Shown here: positions 43,762 through 52,849 of the stretch, piece after piece
How the letters are laid out: every line of letters starts with the position of its first letter
How positions within the stretch are numbered: the first letter of the stretch is position 1
Assembly (NCBI RefSeq): GCF_002899455.1
Contig: NZ_PPFB01000001.1
Coordinates: 1,984,001 to 2,048,000 of the forward strand
Direction of reading: 5' to 3'
Source: Streptomyces sp. DH-12
GTDB lineage: Bacteria > Actinomycetota > Actinomycetes > Streptomycetales > Streptomycetaceae
DNA length: 64,000 nucleotides
Notes under the pieces: model-generated
The model's database searches: none
What the model saw: the letters and a program-made list of their open reading frames with translations, nothing else
What the model was told of the DNA's origin: nothing
Translations under genes and position numbers: made by a program

Positions 43762-46341
43762 TCACAGACGCGGGTCGACCGGCTCCGACTCCAGGGCGAG
43801 CACCGCGAACACCGGCTCGTGGACCCGCCACAGCGGCTCCCCGTCCGCGAGCCGGTCCAGGGCCTCCAGGCCGAGGGCGTACTCGCGCAGGGCGAGGGAC
43901 TGCTTGTGGCCGAGGAAGCGGGACCGCAGCCGCGCCAGGTTCTCCGGGCGGGTGTAATCGGGACCGTAGATGATCCGCAGGTACTCCCGGCCGCGGCACT
44001 TGATGCCCGGCTGCACCAGGCGTCCGGCGCCGTCGCGGGCCAGGGCGTCGACCGGCTTGACGACCATGCCCTCGCCGCCGCGTCCGGTCATCTCCAGCCA
44101 CCAGTCCACACCGACCCGCACCGACTCGGGGTCGCCGGTGTCGACGTGGAGCCGGCGGGTGGTCCGCAGCAGTCCCGTGGCGTCGTGCTCGACCATGCGG
44201 TCGATCAGGGCGAGCTGCCGGTCGTGCGGCAGCGCGGCCAGGCTGCGGCCCTGGACGGCGAGGATCTGGAACGGCGCGAGACGCACGCCGTCCAGCCCGT
44301 CGGTGGTCCAGCAGTAGCGGCGGTACGCGTCGGTGAACCCGGCCGCCGCACCGGCGCGCTCGCGCTGGCGGGTCAGCAGCTCCCCCACGTCGACACCGCG
44401 CGCCGCGGCCCCCTCCAGCGCCGCGAGCGCGGCCGGGAGGACCGCGCCGGCCGCGGCGCCGACCGCCGCGTACTGGGTGCGCAGCAGCCCGGACGCCTTC
44501 AGCGACCACGGCATCAGCTCGGCGTCCAGCAGCAGCCAGTCGACCGCGCCGGAGGCGCTGTCGGATCCCGCGAGCTCTTCCCACAGCCCGGCCTCGGTGA
44601 CCGCTGTGCGCAGCCGACCGAGGATCTCCTCGGTGACGGCCGCGTCGTCGAAGAACGGCCGGCCGGTACGGGTGTACAGCGAGCCCGTCTCACCCCCGGC
44701 GGCGCCGAACCGCCGGGCTGCCACGTCCGCGTCACGGCACACCAGGGCGACCGCGCGCGACCCCATGTGCTTCTCCTCGCACACCACCCGGGCCACGCCG
44801 TCCTGCGCGTAGCGGGCGAAGGCCTCGACCGGGTGCTCCAGGTAGCCGTCGAGCCGCGAGGTGGCGGTGGGCGCCATGGTCGGCGGGAGGTACGGCAGCA
44901 GCCGGGGGTCGAGCGCGAACCGGCTCATCACCTCCAGCGCCGCCGCCGCGTTCTCCTCGCGCACGGACACCCGGCCCATGTACCGGGTCTCCACGACCCG
45001 CCGGCCCTGCACGTCCGCCAGGTCCAGCGGGCGCCCCTCGTGCCCGCCGGGCGCCTCGGCGCGCAGCGGCCGGGCCGGCTCGTACCAGACCCGCTCGGCG
45101 GGCACGTCCACGAGTTCGCGCTCCGGCCAGCGCAGCGCGGTGAGCCTGCCGCCGAACACCGCGCCCGTGTCCAGGCAGATGGTGTTGTTGAGCCAGGTCG
45201 CCTCGGGGACGGGCGTGTGGCCGTAGACGACGGCGGCCCGGCCGCGGTAGTCCTCGGCCCACGGGTAGCGCACGGGCAGCCCGAACTCGTCGGTCTCGCC
45301 GGTGGTGTCGCCGTACAGGGCGTGGCTGCGGACCCGGCCGGAGGTGCGGCCGTGGTACTTCTCCGGCAGACCGGCGTGGCAGACCACCAGCCGGCCGCCG
45401 TCGAGGACGTAGTGGCTGACCAGACCGTCGACGAACTCCCGCACCTCGGCGCGGAACTCCTCGCTCTCGCCCGCCATCTGCTCGACGGTCTCGGCGAGTC
45501 CGTGGGTGTGCCGGACGCTGCGGCCCTTGAGGTAGCGGCCGAACTTGTTCTCGTGGTTGCCGGGCACGCACAGGGCGTTGCCCGACTTCACCATCGCCAT
45601 CACACGGCGCAGCACCCCGGGGCTGTCGGGGCCGCGGTCGACGAGGTCGCCGACGAACACGGCGGTGCGGCCCTCCGGGTGGACGCCGTCGACGTAGCCC
45701 AGCTTGCCGAGCAGCGCCTCCAGCTCGGAGGAGCAGCCGTGGACGTCGCCGACGATGTCGAACGGTCCGGTGAGGTGGGTGAGGTCGTTGAACCGCCTCT
45801 CGGTGACGACGGTGGCGTGCTCGACCTCCTCCACGCCGCGCAGCACATGCACCTTGCGGAACCCCTCGCGCTCCAGGTGGCGCAGACTCCGCCGGAGTTC
45901 GCGGGTGTGGCGGCGGATGACCCGGCGGGGCATGCCGGCGCGGTCGGCGCGGGCCGCGTTGCGCTCGGCGCACACCTCCTCGGGCACGTCCAGGACGATG
46001 GCGATGGGCAGCACGTCGTGCCGCTTGGCCAGGTCGATCAGCAGGCGCCGGGCGTCCTGCTGCACGCTGGTGGCGTCGACCACGGTGCGGCGGCCGGCCG
46101 CGAGGCGCTTGCCGGCGATGTAGTGCAGCACGTCGAAGGCGTCGCGGGAGGCGCTCTGGTCGTTCTCGTCGTCGGCGACCAGCCCCCGGCAGAAGTCGGA
46201 GGAGATGACCTCCGTCGGCTTGAAGTGGCGGCGCGCGAAGGTGGACTTGCCCGAGCCGGAGGCGCCGATCAGCACGACCAGGGACAGGTCGGTGACCGGC
46301 AGGGCGCGGCCCTGTGCGGTGGTGGTGCCGGTGGTGGTCAT
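43762..46341 (-). CDS. pnkp: Polynucleotide kinase-phosphatase-ligase (bacterial Pnkp), RNA repair
   Basis: 859-aa RNA end-healing and sealing enzyme. N-terminal 5'-kinase with Walker A GASGSGKST (26-34). Central metallophosphatase with DIVGDVHGCSSE, VFVGDLVDRGPDS and PGNHENK, removing 3'-phosphates. C-terminal adenylyltransferase with CEEKHMGSRA, whose Lys accepts AMP. It functions with Hen1, encoded just upstream; the ATG at 46341 overlaps the Hen1 stop (ATGA). Bacterial Pnkp/Hen1 repairs RNAs cut by ribotoxins and 2'-O-methylates the junction so it cannot be cut again. Confidence 0.93.
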   Translation of the reverse strand: MTTTGTTTAQGRALPVTDLSLVVLIGASGSGKSTFARRHFKPTEVISSDFCRGLVADDENDQSASRDAFDVLHYIAGKRLAAGRRTVVDATSVQQDARRLLIDLAKRHDVLPIAIVLDVPEEVCAERNAARADRAGMPRRVIRRHTRELRRSLRHLEREGFRKVHVLRGVEEVEHATVVTERRFNDLTHLTGPFDIVGDVHGCSSELEALLGKLGYVDGVHPEGRTAVFVGDLVDRGPDSPGVLRRVMAMVKSGNALCVPGNHENKFGRYLKGRSVRHTHGLAETVEQMAGESEEFRAEVREFVDGLVSHYVLDGGRLVVCHAGLPEKYHGRTSGRVRSHALYGDTTGETDEFGLPVRYPWAEDYRGRAAVVYGHTPVPEATWLNNTICLDTGAVFGGRLTALRWPERELVDVPAERVWYEPARPLRAEAPGGHEGRPLDLADVQGRRVVETRYMGRVSVREENAAAALEVMSRFALDPRLLPYLPPTMAPTATSRLDGYLEHPVEAFARYAQDGVARVVCEEKHMGSRAVALVCRDADVAARRFGAAGGETGSLYTRTGRPFFDDAAVTEEILGRLRTAVTEAGLWEELAGSDSASGAVDWLLLDAELMPWSLKASGLLRTQYAAVGAAAGAVLPAALAALEGAAARGVDVGELLTRQRERAGAAAGFTDAYRRYCWTTDGLDGVRLAPFQILAVQGRSLAALPHDRQLALIDRMVEHDATGLLRTTRRLHVDTGDPESVRVGVDWWLEMTGRGGEGMVVKPVDALARDGAGRLVQPGIKCRGREYLRIIYGPDYTRPENLARLRSRFLGHKQSLALREYALGLEALDRLADGEPLWRVHEPVFAVLALESEPVDPRL

Positions 46342-47801
46342 GCGGCCTTCGCCTCCGTCGGTGTGCCGAGCCGGAACACGGCCATCTGGGTGGGCGGGCC
46401 GACCTCGGGGTCGTCCGGCCCGACGGGCAGGAACTCCACGTCGTAGCCGTGGCGTCCGGCGACGGTCCGGGCCCAGCCGCGGAACTCCTCGCGGGTCCAC
46501 TCGAAGCGGTGGTCGCCGTGCCGGACGTGCCCGGCCGGCAGGCTCTCCCAGCGCACGTTGTACTCGGCGTTCGGGGTGGTGACGCACACCGTCCGGGGGC
46601 GGGCGGCGCCGAACACCGCGTACTCCAGGGCGGGCAGCCGGGGCGGGTCGAGGTGCTCGATCACCTCGCTGAGCACGGCCGCGTCGTAGCCGGCCAGCCG
46701 CCGGTCGGTGTAGGCGAGGGAGCCCTGCAGCAGGGTCACGCGGGACGCCTGCCGCTCCCCCATGCGGTCCAGCTTGAGCCGTCGGGAGGCGAGGGTGAGC
46801 GCCCGCATCGACACGTCGACGCCGACGATCTCGGTGAACGCCGGGTCCTTCAGCAGCGCCTGCACCAACTGGCCCTGACCGCAGCCGAGGTCGAGCACCC
46901 GGGTCGCGCCGGACGCGCGCAGCACGGCGAGGATCGCCTCGCGGCGCCGCACGGCGAGCGGGGTGGGCCTCTCCTCGTCCTCGGTCTCCGGCTCGACGGC
47001 GTTGTCGAGGTCCTCGACCTCGCTGTCGTCCGCCTCGGCCAGCCGGATCAGCTCCAGGCGCTCCTTCGCCTGCCGGGTCAGCGACCAGCGGTGGGACAGG
47101 TAGCGGCGGGTGATCAGCTCCCGCTCGGGGTGGCCGGCCAGCCAGCCGTCACCGGCGCGCAGCAGCTTGTCGACCTCGTCGGAGGAGACCCAGTAGTGCT
47201 TGGCGTCGTCGAGGACCGGGAGCAGCACGTAGAGGTGGCGCAGGGCCTCGGCGAGGGTGAGGGCCGCGGCCTCCAGGGTCAGGCGCAGGTAGCGCGAGTC
47301 GCCCCACTCCGGGAACTCGGTGTCCAGCGGCACGGGCTCCGCGGCGACCGTCCAGCCGAGCGGCTCGAAGAGGCGGCGGACCAGGCCGGCGCCGCCGCGC
47401 GCGGGCAGCGCGGGCACCTCGACGCGCAGCGGCAGCGGGGTGCCCGGCAGCTCCGGGCGGGCGGCGCACACGCCGCGCATGGCGGTGGAGAAGACCGAGC
47501 CGAGGGCGACGGCGAGCAGCGAGGAGGCCGCGTACGGGCGGTCGTTGACGTACTGCGCGAGGGCGGCGTCGGGCGCGCCGCCGCGGCCCTTGCCCTTGCC
47601 GCGCCGGACCAGTGCCACCGCGTCGACCTCCAGCAGCAGCGCCGCCGTGCAGCGTTCGGCGTCCGCCTCGGGGTAGAGCACGTGCGCCGTGCCGTACGAC
47701 GTGGAGAACGCCTGCGCCTTCTCGGGATGCTTGTGCAACAGATGACCGAGGTCGGTCGCCGGGCGCTGCGCGGAGCCGGTGGCACTGATCGTCAGGAACA
47801 C
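46338..47801 (-). CDS. hen1: 3'-terminal RNA ribose 2'-O-methyltransferase Hen1
   Basis: 487-aa enzyme starting at GTG 47801 (MFLTISATGSAQRPATDLGH if initiated with Met). The N-terminal half activates Pnkp ligation (about 1-245). The C-terminal methyltransferase domain has the SAM site RVLDLGCGQGQLVQALL (about 290-306) and the metal-binding SEVIEHLDPPRLPALE, as in Hen1 enzymes. It marks the 3' end at the cut site before ligation. The linker between domains is acidic (about 250-275). Confidence 0.93.
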   Translation of the reverse strand: MFLTISATGSAQRPATDLGHLLHKHPEKAQAFSTSYGTAHVLYPEADAERCTAALLLEVDAVALVRRGKGKGRGGAPDAALAQYVNDRPYAASSLLAVALGSVFSTAMRGVCAARPELPGTPLPLRVEVPALPARGGAGLVRRLFEPLGWTVAAEPVPLDTEFPEWGDSRYLRLTLEAAALTLAEALRHLYVLLPVLDDAKHYWVSSDEVDKLLRAGDGWLAGHPERELITRRYLSHRWSLTRQAKERLELIRLAEADDSEVEDLDNAVEPETEDEERPTPLAVRRREAILAVLRASGATRVLDLGCGQGQLVQALLKDPAFTEIVGVDVSMRALTLASRRLKLDRMGERQASRVTLLQGSLAYTDRRLAGYDAAVLSEVIEHLDPPRLPALEYAVFGAARPRTVCVTTPNAEYNVRWESLPAGHVRHGDHRFEWTREEFRGWARTVAGRHGYDVEFLPVGPDDPEVGPPTQMAVFRLGTPTEAKAA

Positions 47802-47965
47802 GGAGTCACACCTCGAGACACCTTCTGAGCTGCGGGTACACACCGGGATCCCGGTGTCGGCCCAACGTACAGCGAAGGTCTCGCGGTGGTCCCTGGATTT
47901 TTCGCGCCGGAGGCGGGCGCGGACGCGGGGCCGCCCCGGTGGGGGCGGCCCCGCTCCGAGCCGGG

Positions 47966-48889
47966 TCAGGACAGCTGGGACTGGACCTCGGAGGAGATCA
48001 GCTCCAGGTGGTCCAGGTCGGCCAGGTCGAGCACCTGGAGGTAGACGCGGCGGGAGCCGATCTCGGCGTAGCGGCCGATCTTGTCGACGACCTCGGCCGG
48101 GGAGCCCGCCAGGCCGTTCGCCTTGAGCTCGTCGACCTCGCGGCCGATCGCGGCGGCACGGCGGGCCACCTCCTGGTCGTCGCGGCCGACGCAGACGACG
48201 AGGGCGTTGGAGCAGACGAGGTCGCCGGGGTCGCGGCCGGCCTCACGGGCGGCGTTCCGGACGCGGTCGAACTGGGCCGCGGAGTCCTCGACGGACGCGA
48301 AGGGGATGTTGAACTCGTCCGCGTAGCGGGCCGCGAGGCGCGGGGTGCGCTTGGCGCCGTGGCCGCCGATCAGCACGGGCACCTTGGACTGGGCGGGCTT
48401 GGGCAGCGCGGGCGACTTGGTGAGGTCGTAGTAGGTGCCGTGGAAGTCGAAGGTCTTGCCGGTCTCGGTGGCCCACAGACCGGTGACGATCTCCAGCTGC
48501 TCCTCGAGGCGGGCGAACTTCTCCTTGGGGAAGGGGATGCCGTACGCCTTGTGCTCCTCCTCGAACCAGCCCGCGCCGAGGCCCAGTTCGACCCGGCCGC
48601 CGGACATCTGGTCGACCTGGGCGACCTGGATGGCGAGCACGCCGGGGAGCCGGAAGGTGCCCGCCGTCATCAGCGTGCCGAGGCGGATGCGCTTGGTCTC
48701 GCGGGCGAGTCCGGCGAGGGTGATCCAGGCGTCGGTGGGACCGGGCAGTCCGTCCGCGGAGCCCATGCTCAGGTAGTGGTCGGAGCGGAAGAAGGCGTCG
48801 AAGCCGAGGTCCTCGGTGGCCTTGGCGACGGTGAGCAAGGTGTCGTAGGTGGCCCCCTGCTGGGGCTCGGTGAAGATGCGAAGATCCAT
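47966..48889 (-). CDS. LLM-class F420-dependent oxidoreductase
   Basis: 307-aa TIM-barrel flavin/F420 oxidoreductase starting at ATG 48889, with GGATGGAG as ribosome site. Landmarks: FGFDAFFRSDHYLSMGS-like N-terminal segment, MSGGRVELGLGAGWFEEEH (about 93-111) and the C-terminal VPVLIGGHGAKRTPRLAARY. The substrate is unknown. The gene stands alone. Confidence 0.88.
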   Translation of the reverse strand: MDLRIFTEPQQGATYDTLLTVAKATEDLGFDAFFRSDHYLSMGSADGLPGPTDAWITLAGLARETKRIRLGTLMTAGTFRLPGVLAIQVAQVDQMSGGRVELGLGAGWFEEEHKAYGIPFPKEKFARLEEQLEIVTGLWATETGKTFDFHGTYYDLTKSPALPKPAQSKVPVLIGGHGAKRTPRLAARYADEFNIPFASVEDSAAQFDRVRNAAREAGRDPGDLVCSNALVVCVGRDDQEVARRAAAIGREVDELKANGLAGSPAEVVDKIGRYAEIGSRRVYLQVLDLADLDHLELISSEVQSQLS

Positions 48890-49138
48890 GTCTCCATCCT
48901 GCACGCCTTCGGGCGCGGGAGCGCGCGGGGGCCACCGGCGTGCCTCGCCGCACGTCGGTGGTGCGGCCGGTCGTGGCCGGGGGTGAGGAAGATCGTCGGC
49001 TCGTTCGGAGCCAGGGCGTCCGGCTCCCGCGCCGGCCGCCGTGCCGAGCGGGGCGGTGCCGGGACGGAGGGGCGCACGAGCCGCTGAGCGTCCGGGCGGG
49101 GTCGCCGGAGGGATCGGCGAGGCGGGTGGGGGCGCGTG

Positions 49139-49609
49139 TCAGCCGGCCTCCCGCTGCGGTGCCGCCGCCTCCCGCTCCGCCAGCTTGCGGAGCATGTCGC
49201 GGACACGGTCCCGCGCCTCGTCCGCCGCGTCGATGGCCTCGACACAGCTCCAGTACGTCGCCTCCTCGTCGGCGGCGCAGGCGATGCCGACCAGGGCGAT
49301 GCCGACGTCGCCGAGCAGACCGCCGAGGTGCGTCAGGCACGGGCGGGTGTCCCCCAGCTCGGTGAGCCGGGCCGCGCGCAGTTCGCCGGGGCCGAGCGGC
49401 GGCCGGTCCAGGACGCCGCAGCCCCGGTCGGCCAGATCGGCCAGTCCCCGGGCCGCGTCACGCAGCCGGGGCGGTCCGGCGAGGGCCAGGCGGCTCCCTA
49501 TCGCCTGGGCCAGCGCCTGCGCCTGCCACACCTCGGTCAGCAGCTCCGGCACACCGCCGCCGGCGGCCAGGGCCCTTCTGCTCGTCACGATGAGCCGCAC
49601 AGCGTCCAT
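49139..49609 (-). CDS. DUF6099 family protein
   Basis: 156-aa helical protein starting at ATG 49609 with a GGGGGCAG site. It shows the DUF6099 pattern: MDAVRLIVTSRRAL, TEVWQAQALAQAIGSRLALA, and a C-terminal helix DEARDRVRDMLRKLAERE. Restricted to Streptomyces relatives; function unknown. Confidence 0.75.
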   Translation of the reverse strand: MDAVRLIVTSRRALAAGGGVPELLTEVWQAQALAQAIGSRLALAGPPRLRDAARGLADLADRGCGVLDRPPLGPGELRAARLTELGDTRPCLTHLGGLLGDVGIALVGIACAADEEATYWSCVEAIDAADEARDRVRDMLRKLAEREAAAPQREAG

Positions 49610-49783
49610 GCGCTGCCCCCGTCCGTCCGACGCGCTGCCCACGCGTCCGCATCCGCTGAACTCCCTTGTTCACTACCCAGAGTGAAGCTCTGTGAGACAA
49701 AAGGCCAGAGGAAGTCCGAAATCTGTGGACACCAATTCGACTCAGGCCGGGTTTTCGAACACGGAGCGTGACAACGGAAGGAG

Positions 49784-50173
49784 TTACTCCTGGGCGCGCG
49801 GCGGAGCGGCGGGCCGCTCCGGCCCGGGCGCCGGGAACCTGTGCTCGTTCCGGTCGATCTTCTCGGCCAGGGCGGCCAGCGGATCGACGCCGAGGACCTC
49901 GCAGAACTGCAGGAGGTAGGCGAGCACATCGGCCACCTCGTCAGTGACGCGGTGCGCGGTGTCCGGGTCGTCCATCACACGGGCGGACTCCTCCGGGGTC
50001 AGCCACTGGAAGATCTCCTGGAGTTCGGCCGCCTCCACGCTCAGCGCGGCGACCAGGTTCTTCGGCGTGTGGTACGGCTGCCAGTCCCGCGCGGCGGCGA
50101 ACGCGGCGAGGCGGCGCCGGAGCGCGGGCAGGTCGTCGGACGGCCGGGCCGCGTCGTCGTGCGGATCAGTCAC
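49784..50173 (-). CDS. MazG-like nucleotide pyrophosphohydrolase
   Basis: 129-aa all-helical NTP pyrophosphatase of the MazG/RS21-C6 type. The metal-binding pattern is LSVEAAELQEIFQW (E-x-x-E) followed by DEVADVLAYLLQF (E-x-x-D). It removes non-canonical dNTPs; which one cannot be told. Its start overlaps the stop of the upstream ATPase gene by 8 bp, so the two are coupled. Confidence 0.9.
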   Translation of the reverse strand: MTDPHDDAARPSDDLPALRRRLAAFAAARDWQPYHTPKNLVAALSVEAAELQEIFQWLTPEESARVMDDPDTAHRVTDEVADVLAYLLQFCEVLGVDPLAALAEKIDRNEHRFPAPGPERPAAPPRAQE

Positions 50174-51383
50174 GCCTCAGGTGTACCACGGTCGCCCCGG
50201 GCACCCCGGCGGCCCAGGTGGCGTCGCTCAGCGCACCGGCCAGGCGGATGTGCCCGCGCTCGCACATCCGCGCCGCCAGCGCCAGCAGGGCCGCGCGCTG
50301 GGCCGGGTCGAGCGACCGGTCCAGGTTGTCGGCGAGGACGGTGAGGCACTGCAGGGCGGCCGGCACCTCGCCCGGTACGTCGGCCTCCAGCACGCCGGGT
50401 CCGGTGAGCAGCACCAGCGCGAGGGCGATGTAGCGCAGTTCGCCGTCGCCGAGCCGCCGCAGCTCGGTGCGGACGCCGTCGCCCCGGCCCAGCACGGCGC
50501 GCACCAGGCGGCCGGCGTCGCACGGCTCGGCGAGGAGGTCGGCGACGGGTCCGGCGCAGCCGACGCGTACCGCGTCCACCAGGAGCGCGTGACGGCGGGT
50601 GCATTCGGAGCGGGTGCGCCCCAGCACGTCGGGGAGGTTGTCGCAGCCGCCGAGCAGCCGGCCGGTGCCCGCCGGGACGGGGTCGCGCATCCGCTCGGGG
50701 CGGGGGTCGCAGGGGAAGACGGAGCGCAGCGCCACCAGCATCTGTTCGGCCGCGGCCAGCACCCGGAGCTGACCGGCGGTCGTACCGGCCACGCGCAGCG
50801 GCAGCAGCGCGGTGCCGAGGCGGTCGTCGGGGAGGGGCGCGCGGGTGACGGCGGTGGCGCCCGCCGTGTGCCAGGCGGCCTGCACGGCGCGCCGGCGGGG
50901 GTCGCGCAGCGCGGTCTCCAGCAGGACCAGGCCGTCCGCGGACAACCGCTCCCCCACGATGCGCAGTTCGGGTTCCGCCTGGACGGCGACCTCCAGGCGG
51001 ACCGGTCCTTCGGGTCCGTCGGCGGTGCAGCCGATGCGGAAGCCGCGGCGGCGCTGGGCGTCGGGCCGGGCCCGCTCCGGGACGCAGGCCGACGGGTCCG
51101 GGAACACCTCGCCCAGTCCGGCCCCGCCGCCGAGCCGGGCGAGCGCCTCGTACGCGCGCAGCACGGTGGTCTTGCCGCTGCCGCTGGACCCGGCGAACAG
51201 CGTGAGGTCGCCCAGGCGGAACGTGGTGCCGCGGTGCCCGGCGAAGGCGGAGAGCAGCAGCTCGGTGACCCGTGGCAGCCCGGGCCGCCGCGCCCGCACG
51301 GCGTCCACGGGAGCGCGCGTGAGCGGTTCGACGGGCTGCGGGGGTGTGGTCGCGACCGGCTGGGGCGGGGGCGGCGGGGTCAT
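50166..51383 (-). CDS. AAA/ABC-type ATP-binding protein
   Basis: 405-aa ATPase with a Pro/Gln-rich N-terminal leader (1-35) and Walker A LFAGSSGSGKTTVLRAYEAL (about 60-79). Instead of a coiled coil there is a compact insert (about 90-300), and an ABC-like signature region follows as LRRLGDGELRYIALALVLL. This resembles RecF/AAA_21-type ATPases that sense or process DNA or toxins. It is coupled to the MazG-like gene. No nuclease partner is present. Confidence 0.78.
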   Translation of the reverse strand: MTPPPPPQPVATTPPQPVEPLTRAPVDAVRARRPGLPRVTELLLSAFAGHRGTTFRLGDLTLFAGSSGSGKTTVLRAYEALARLGGGAGLGEVFPDPSACVPERARPDAQRRRGFRIGCTADGPEGPVRLEVAVQAEPELRIVGERLSADGLVLLETALRDPRRRAVQAAWHTAGATAVTRAPLPDDRLGTALLPLRVAGTTAGQLRVLAAAEQMLVALRSVFPCDPRPERMRDPVPAGTGRLLGGCDNLPDVLGRTRSECTRRHALLVDAVRVGCAGPVADLLAEPCDAGRLVRAVLGRGDGVRTELRRLGDGELRYIALALVLLTGPGVLEADVPGEVPAALQCLTVLADNLDRSLDPAQRAALLALAARMCERGHIRLAGALSDATWAAGVPGATVVHLRRD

Positions 51384-51523
51384 GCGCCGGACGCTAAACG
51401 CTCCCCGCCCCGCCGAACCGTTTCGCCACCGGTCCCTTCCCGCGAACGGACGGCACACGTCCGTCGCGCGCCCCGCACCCTCGCGCCGCACGCGCCCCGC
51501 ACCGGGCGCACACCCCGCGCGCC

Positions 51524-51919
51524 CTACGCCCCCGGCGCCCCCACGCCCTCCATCAACCCCGTGACCTCCATGCCCTCCGGCGTGAGGAGGAAGACGTTGC
51601 GGTCCACGCGGTGCATTCCGCTGGCGAGGCCGAAGACGACGCCCGTGCTGAAGTCGAGGACGCGCTTGGCGACGTCCGGTTCCGCGCTGGTCAGGTCCAG
51701 CAGGACGGGTATGCCGGACATCAGGGTCTCGGCGACCTCGCGGGCGTCCGCGAAGACGTTCACGCGGAGGACGACGAAACGGCGCCGTGCCTCCGTGGGG
51801 GCCTCCGGCCTGGCGCGGTGGCCGACCGAGGACGGCCACGCGTCGCGGCCTCGCAGCGGCACGACCTGGGCGAGCCCCTCCCACTGTTCGTCGGTGACAT
51901 CGTGGCTGCTCACCGGCAT
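51524..51919 (-). CDS. SepF-like cell division protein (SflB-type)
   Basis: 131-aa SepF/DUF552 protein starting at ATG 51919. The core RRFVVLRVNVFADAREVAET is followed by a conserved SGIPVLLDLTSAEPD segment, with DFSTGVVFGLASGMHRVD completing the domain. It lacks the N-terminal membrane-binding helix of true SepF. Streptomyces has two SepF-like paralogues (SflA, SflB) besides SepF; the nearby arginine-deiminase genes are consistent with the sflB locus, though this is from memory of gene order. Confidence 0.82.
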   Translation of the reverse strand: MPVSSHDVTDEQWEGLAQVVPLRGRDAWPSSVGHRARPEAPTEARRRFVVLRVNVFADAREVAETLMSGIPVLLDLTSAEPDVAKRVLDFSTGVVFGLASGMHRVDRNVFLLTPEGMEVTGLMEGVGAPGA

Positions 51920-52077
51920 GCTCCGTCCCCTGTCGCGCTGGCTGTCTGCATCAGCCAATTCTTACCCATGGTCACCCGTTCGGCCCAATAACGACACGCT
52001 CCGCCATCGTTCGTCCCGCAACAACCCGGTGCCGAACGGACGTTGACCTTGCCGCCGAAGACGGCTTGCATGGACGC

Positions 52078-52671
52078 ATGGCTGGTGAGACGGAGGGCGG
52101 GACGGGCCCGGTGCTGGGTTTCGGGACCCAGGAGGACTGGGAGGCGTGGCTGGAGGAACATCAAGGCGACGTCCGGGGCGTATGGCTGAAGATCCCGCGG
52201 AAGGGATCGGGGCTCCCCGGCATCGACTACGCCACCGCCCTGGAGTCCGCCCTCTGCTTCGGCTGGATCGACGGGCACAAGAAGAGCCTGGACGAGACGC
52301 ACTGGATCCAGCGCTTCACCCCGCGCCGCCCGCGCAGCAGGTGGTCCGCCGTCAACCGGCAGAAGGCGCTCGACCTGATCGAGCAGGGCCGCATGCGGCC
52401 GGCCGGCCTGCGGGAGGTGGAGAAGGCGCGGGCGGACGGCCGCTGGGAGGCCGCCTACGCGAGTCAGCGCACCGCGACCGTCCCCGACGACCTGCGCGCC
52501 GCCCTGGCCGCGGCGCCCGCCGCGGCCAGGGAGTTCTTCGAGGCGCTGGACAGCCGCAACCGCTACGCGATCCTGCACCGGATCGAGGAGGCGAAGCGGG
52601 CGCGGACGCGGGCGGCGCGGATCGAGAAGTTCGTGGCCATGCTGGCCGAGGGGGAGAAGCTGTACCCGTGA
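52078..52671 (+). CDS. YdeI/OmpD-associated family protein
   Basis: 197-aa cytosolic protein. Family landmarks: WEAWLEEHQGDVRGVWLKI, then YATALESALCFGWIDGHKK and WIQRFTPRRPRSRWSAVN. The C-terminus is a helical OmdA-type segment with KRARTRAARIEKF. Function unknown despite the name. ATG 52078 is preferred over TTG 52066. Confidence 0.87.
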   Translation: MAGETEGGTGPVLGFGTQEDWEAWLEEHQGDVRGVWLKIPRKGSGLPGIDYATALESALCFGWIDGHKKSLDETHWIQRFTPRRPRSRWSAVNRQKALDLIEQGRMRPAGLREVEKARADGRWEAAYASQRTATVPDDLRAALAAAPAAAREFFEALDSRNRYAILHRIEEAKRARTRAARIEKFVAMLAEGEKLYP

Positions 52672-52741
52672 GGACCCAGGGGTGTCCGCCCCCTCCGGCC
52701 CCTTCCCGTCCCGGCCCCGGGGCTTCCGCCCCGGACCCCGC

Positions 52742-52789
52742 TCCTCGGACGCCGGAGGGGCTGTGTGCAGCCCGTCCGGCGTCCGAGGA
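52742..52789. terminator. Long intergenic hairpin of a type repeated in Streptomyces
   Basis: A perfect 15-bp stem (TCCTCGGACGCCGGA / TCCGGCGTCCGAGGA) is capped by GGGCTG-TGTG-CAGCCC. It stands between convergent genes ending at 52671 and 52850. Hairpins of nearly this sequence recur between genes in many Streptomyces genomes. Confidence 0.7.
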
Positions 52790-52849
52790 CGAGACCGGCC
52801 CGGGCCGGCAGGGGGCCCGGGGGCGCGGCCCCCGGGGGACGGTGGACGG

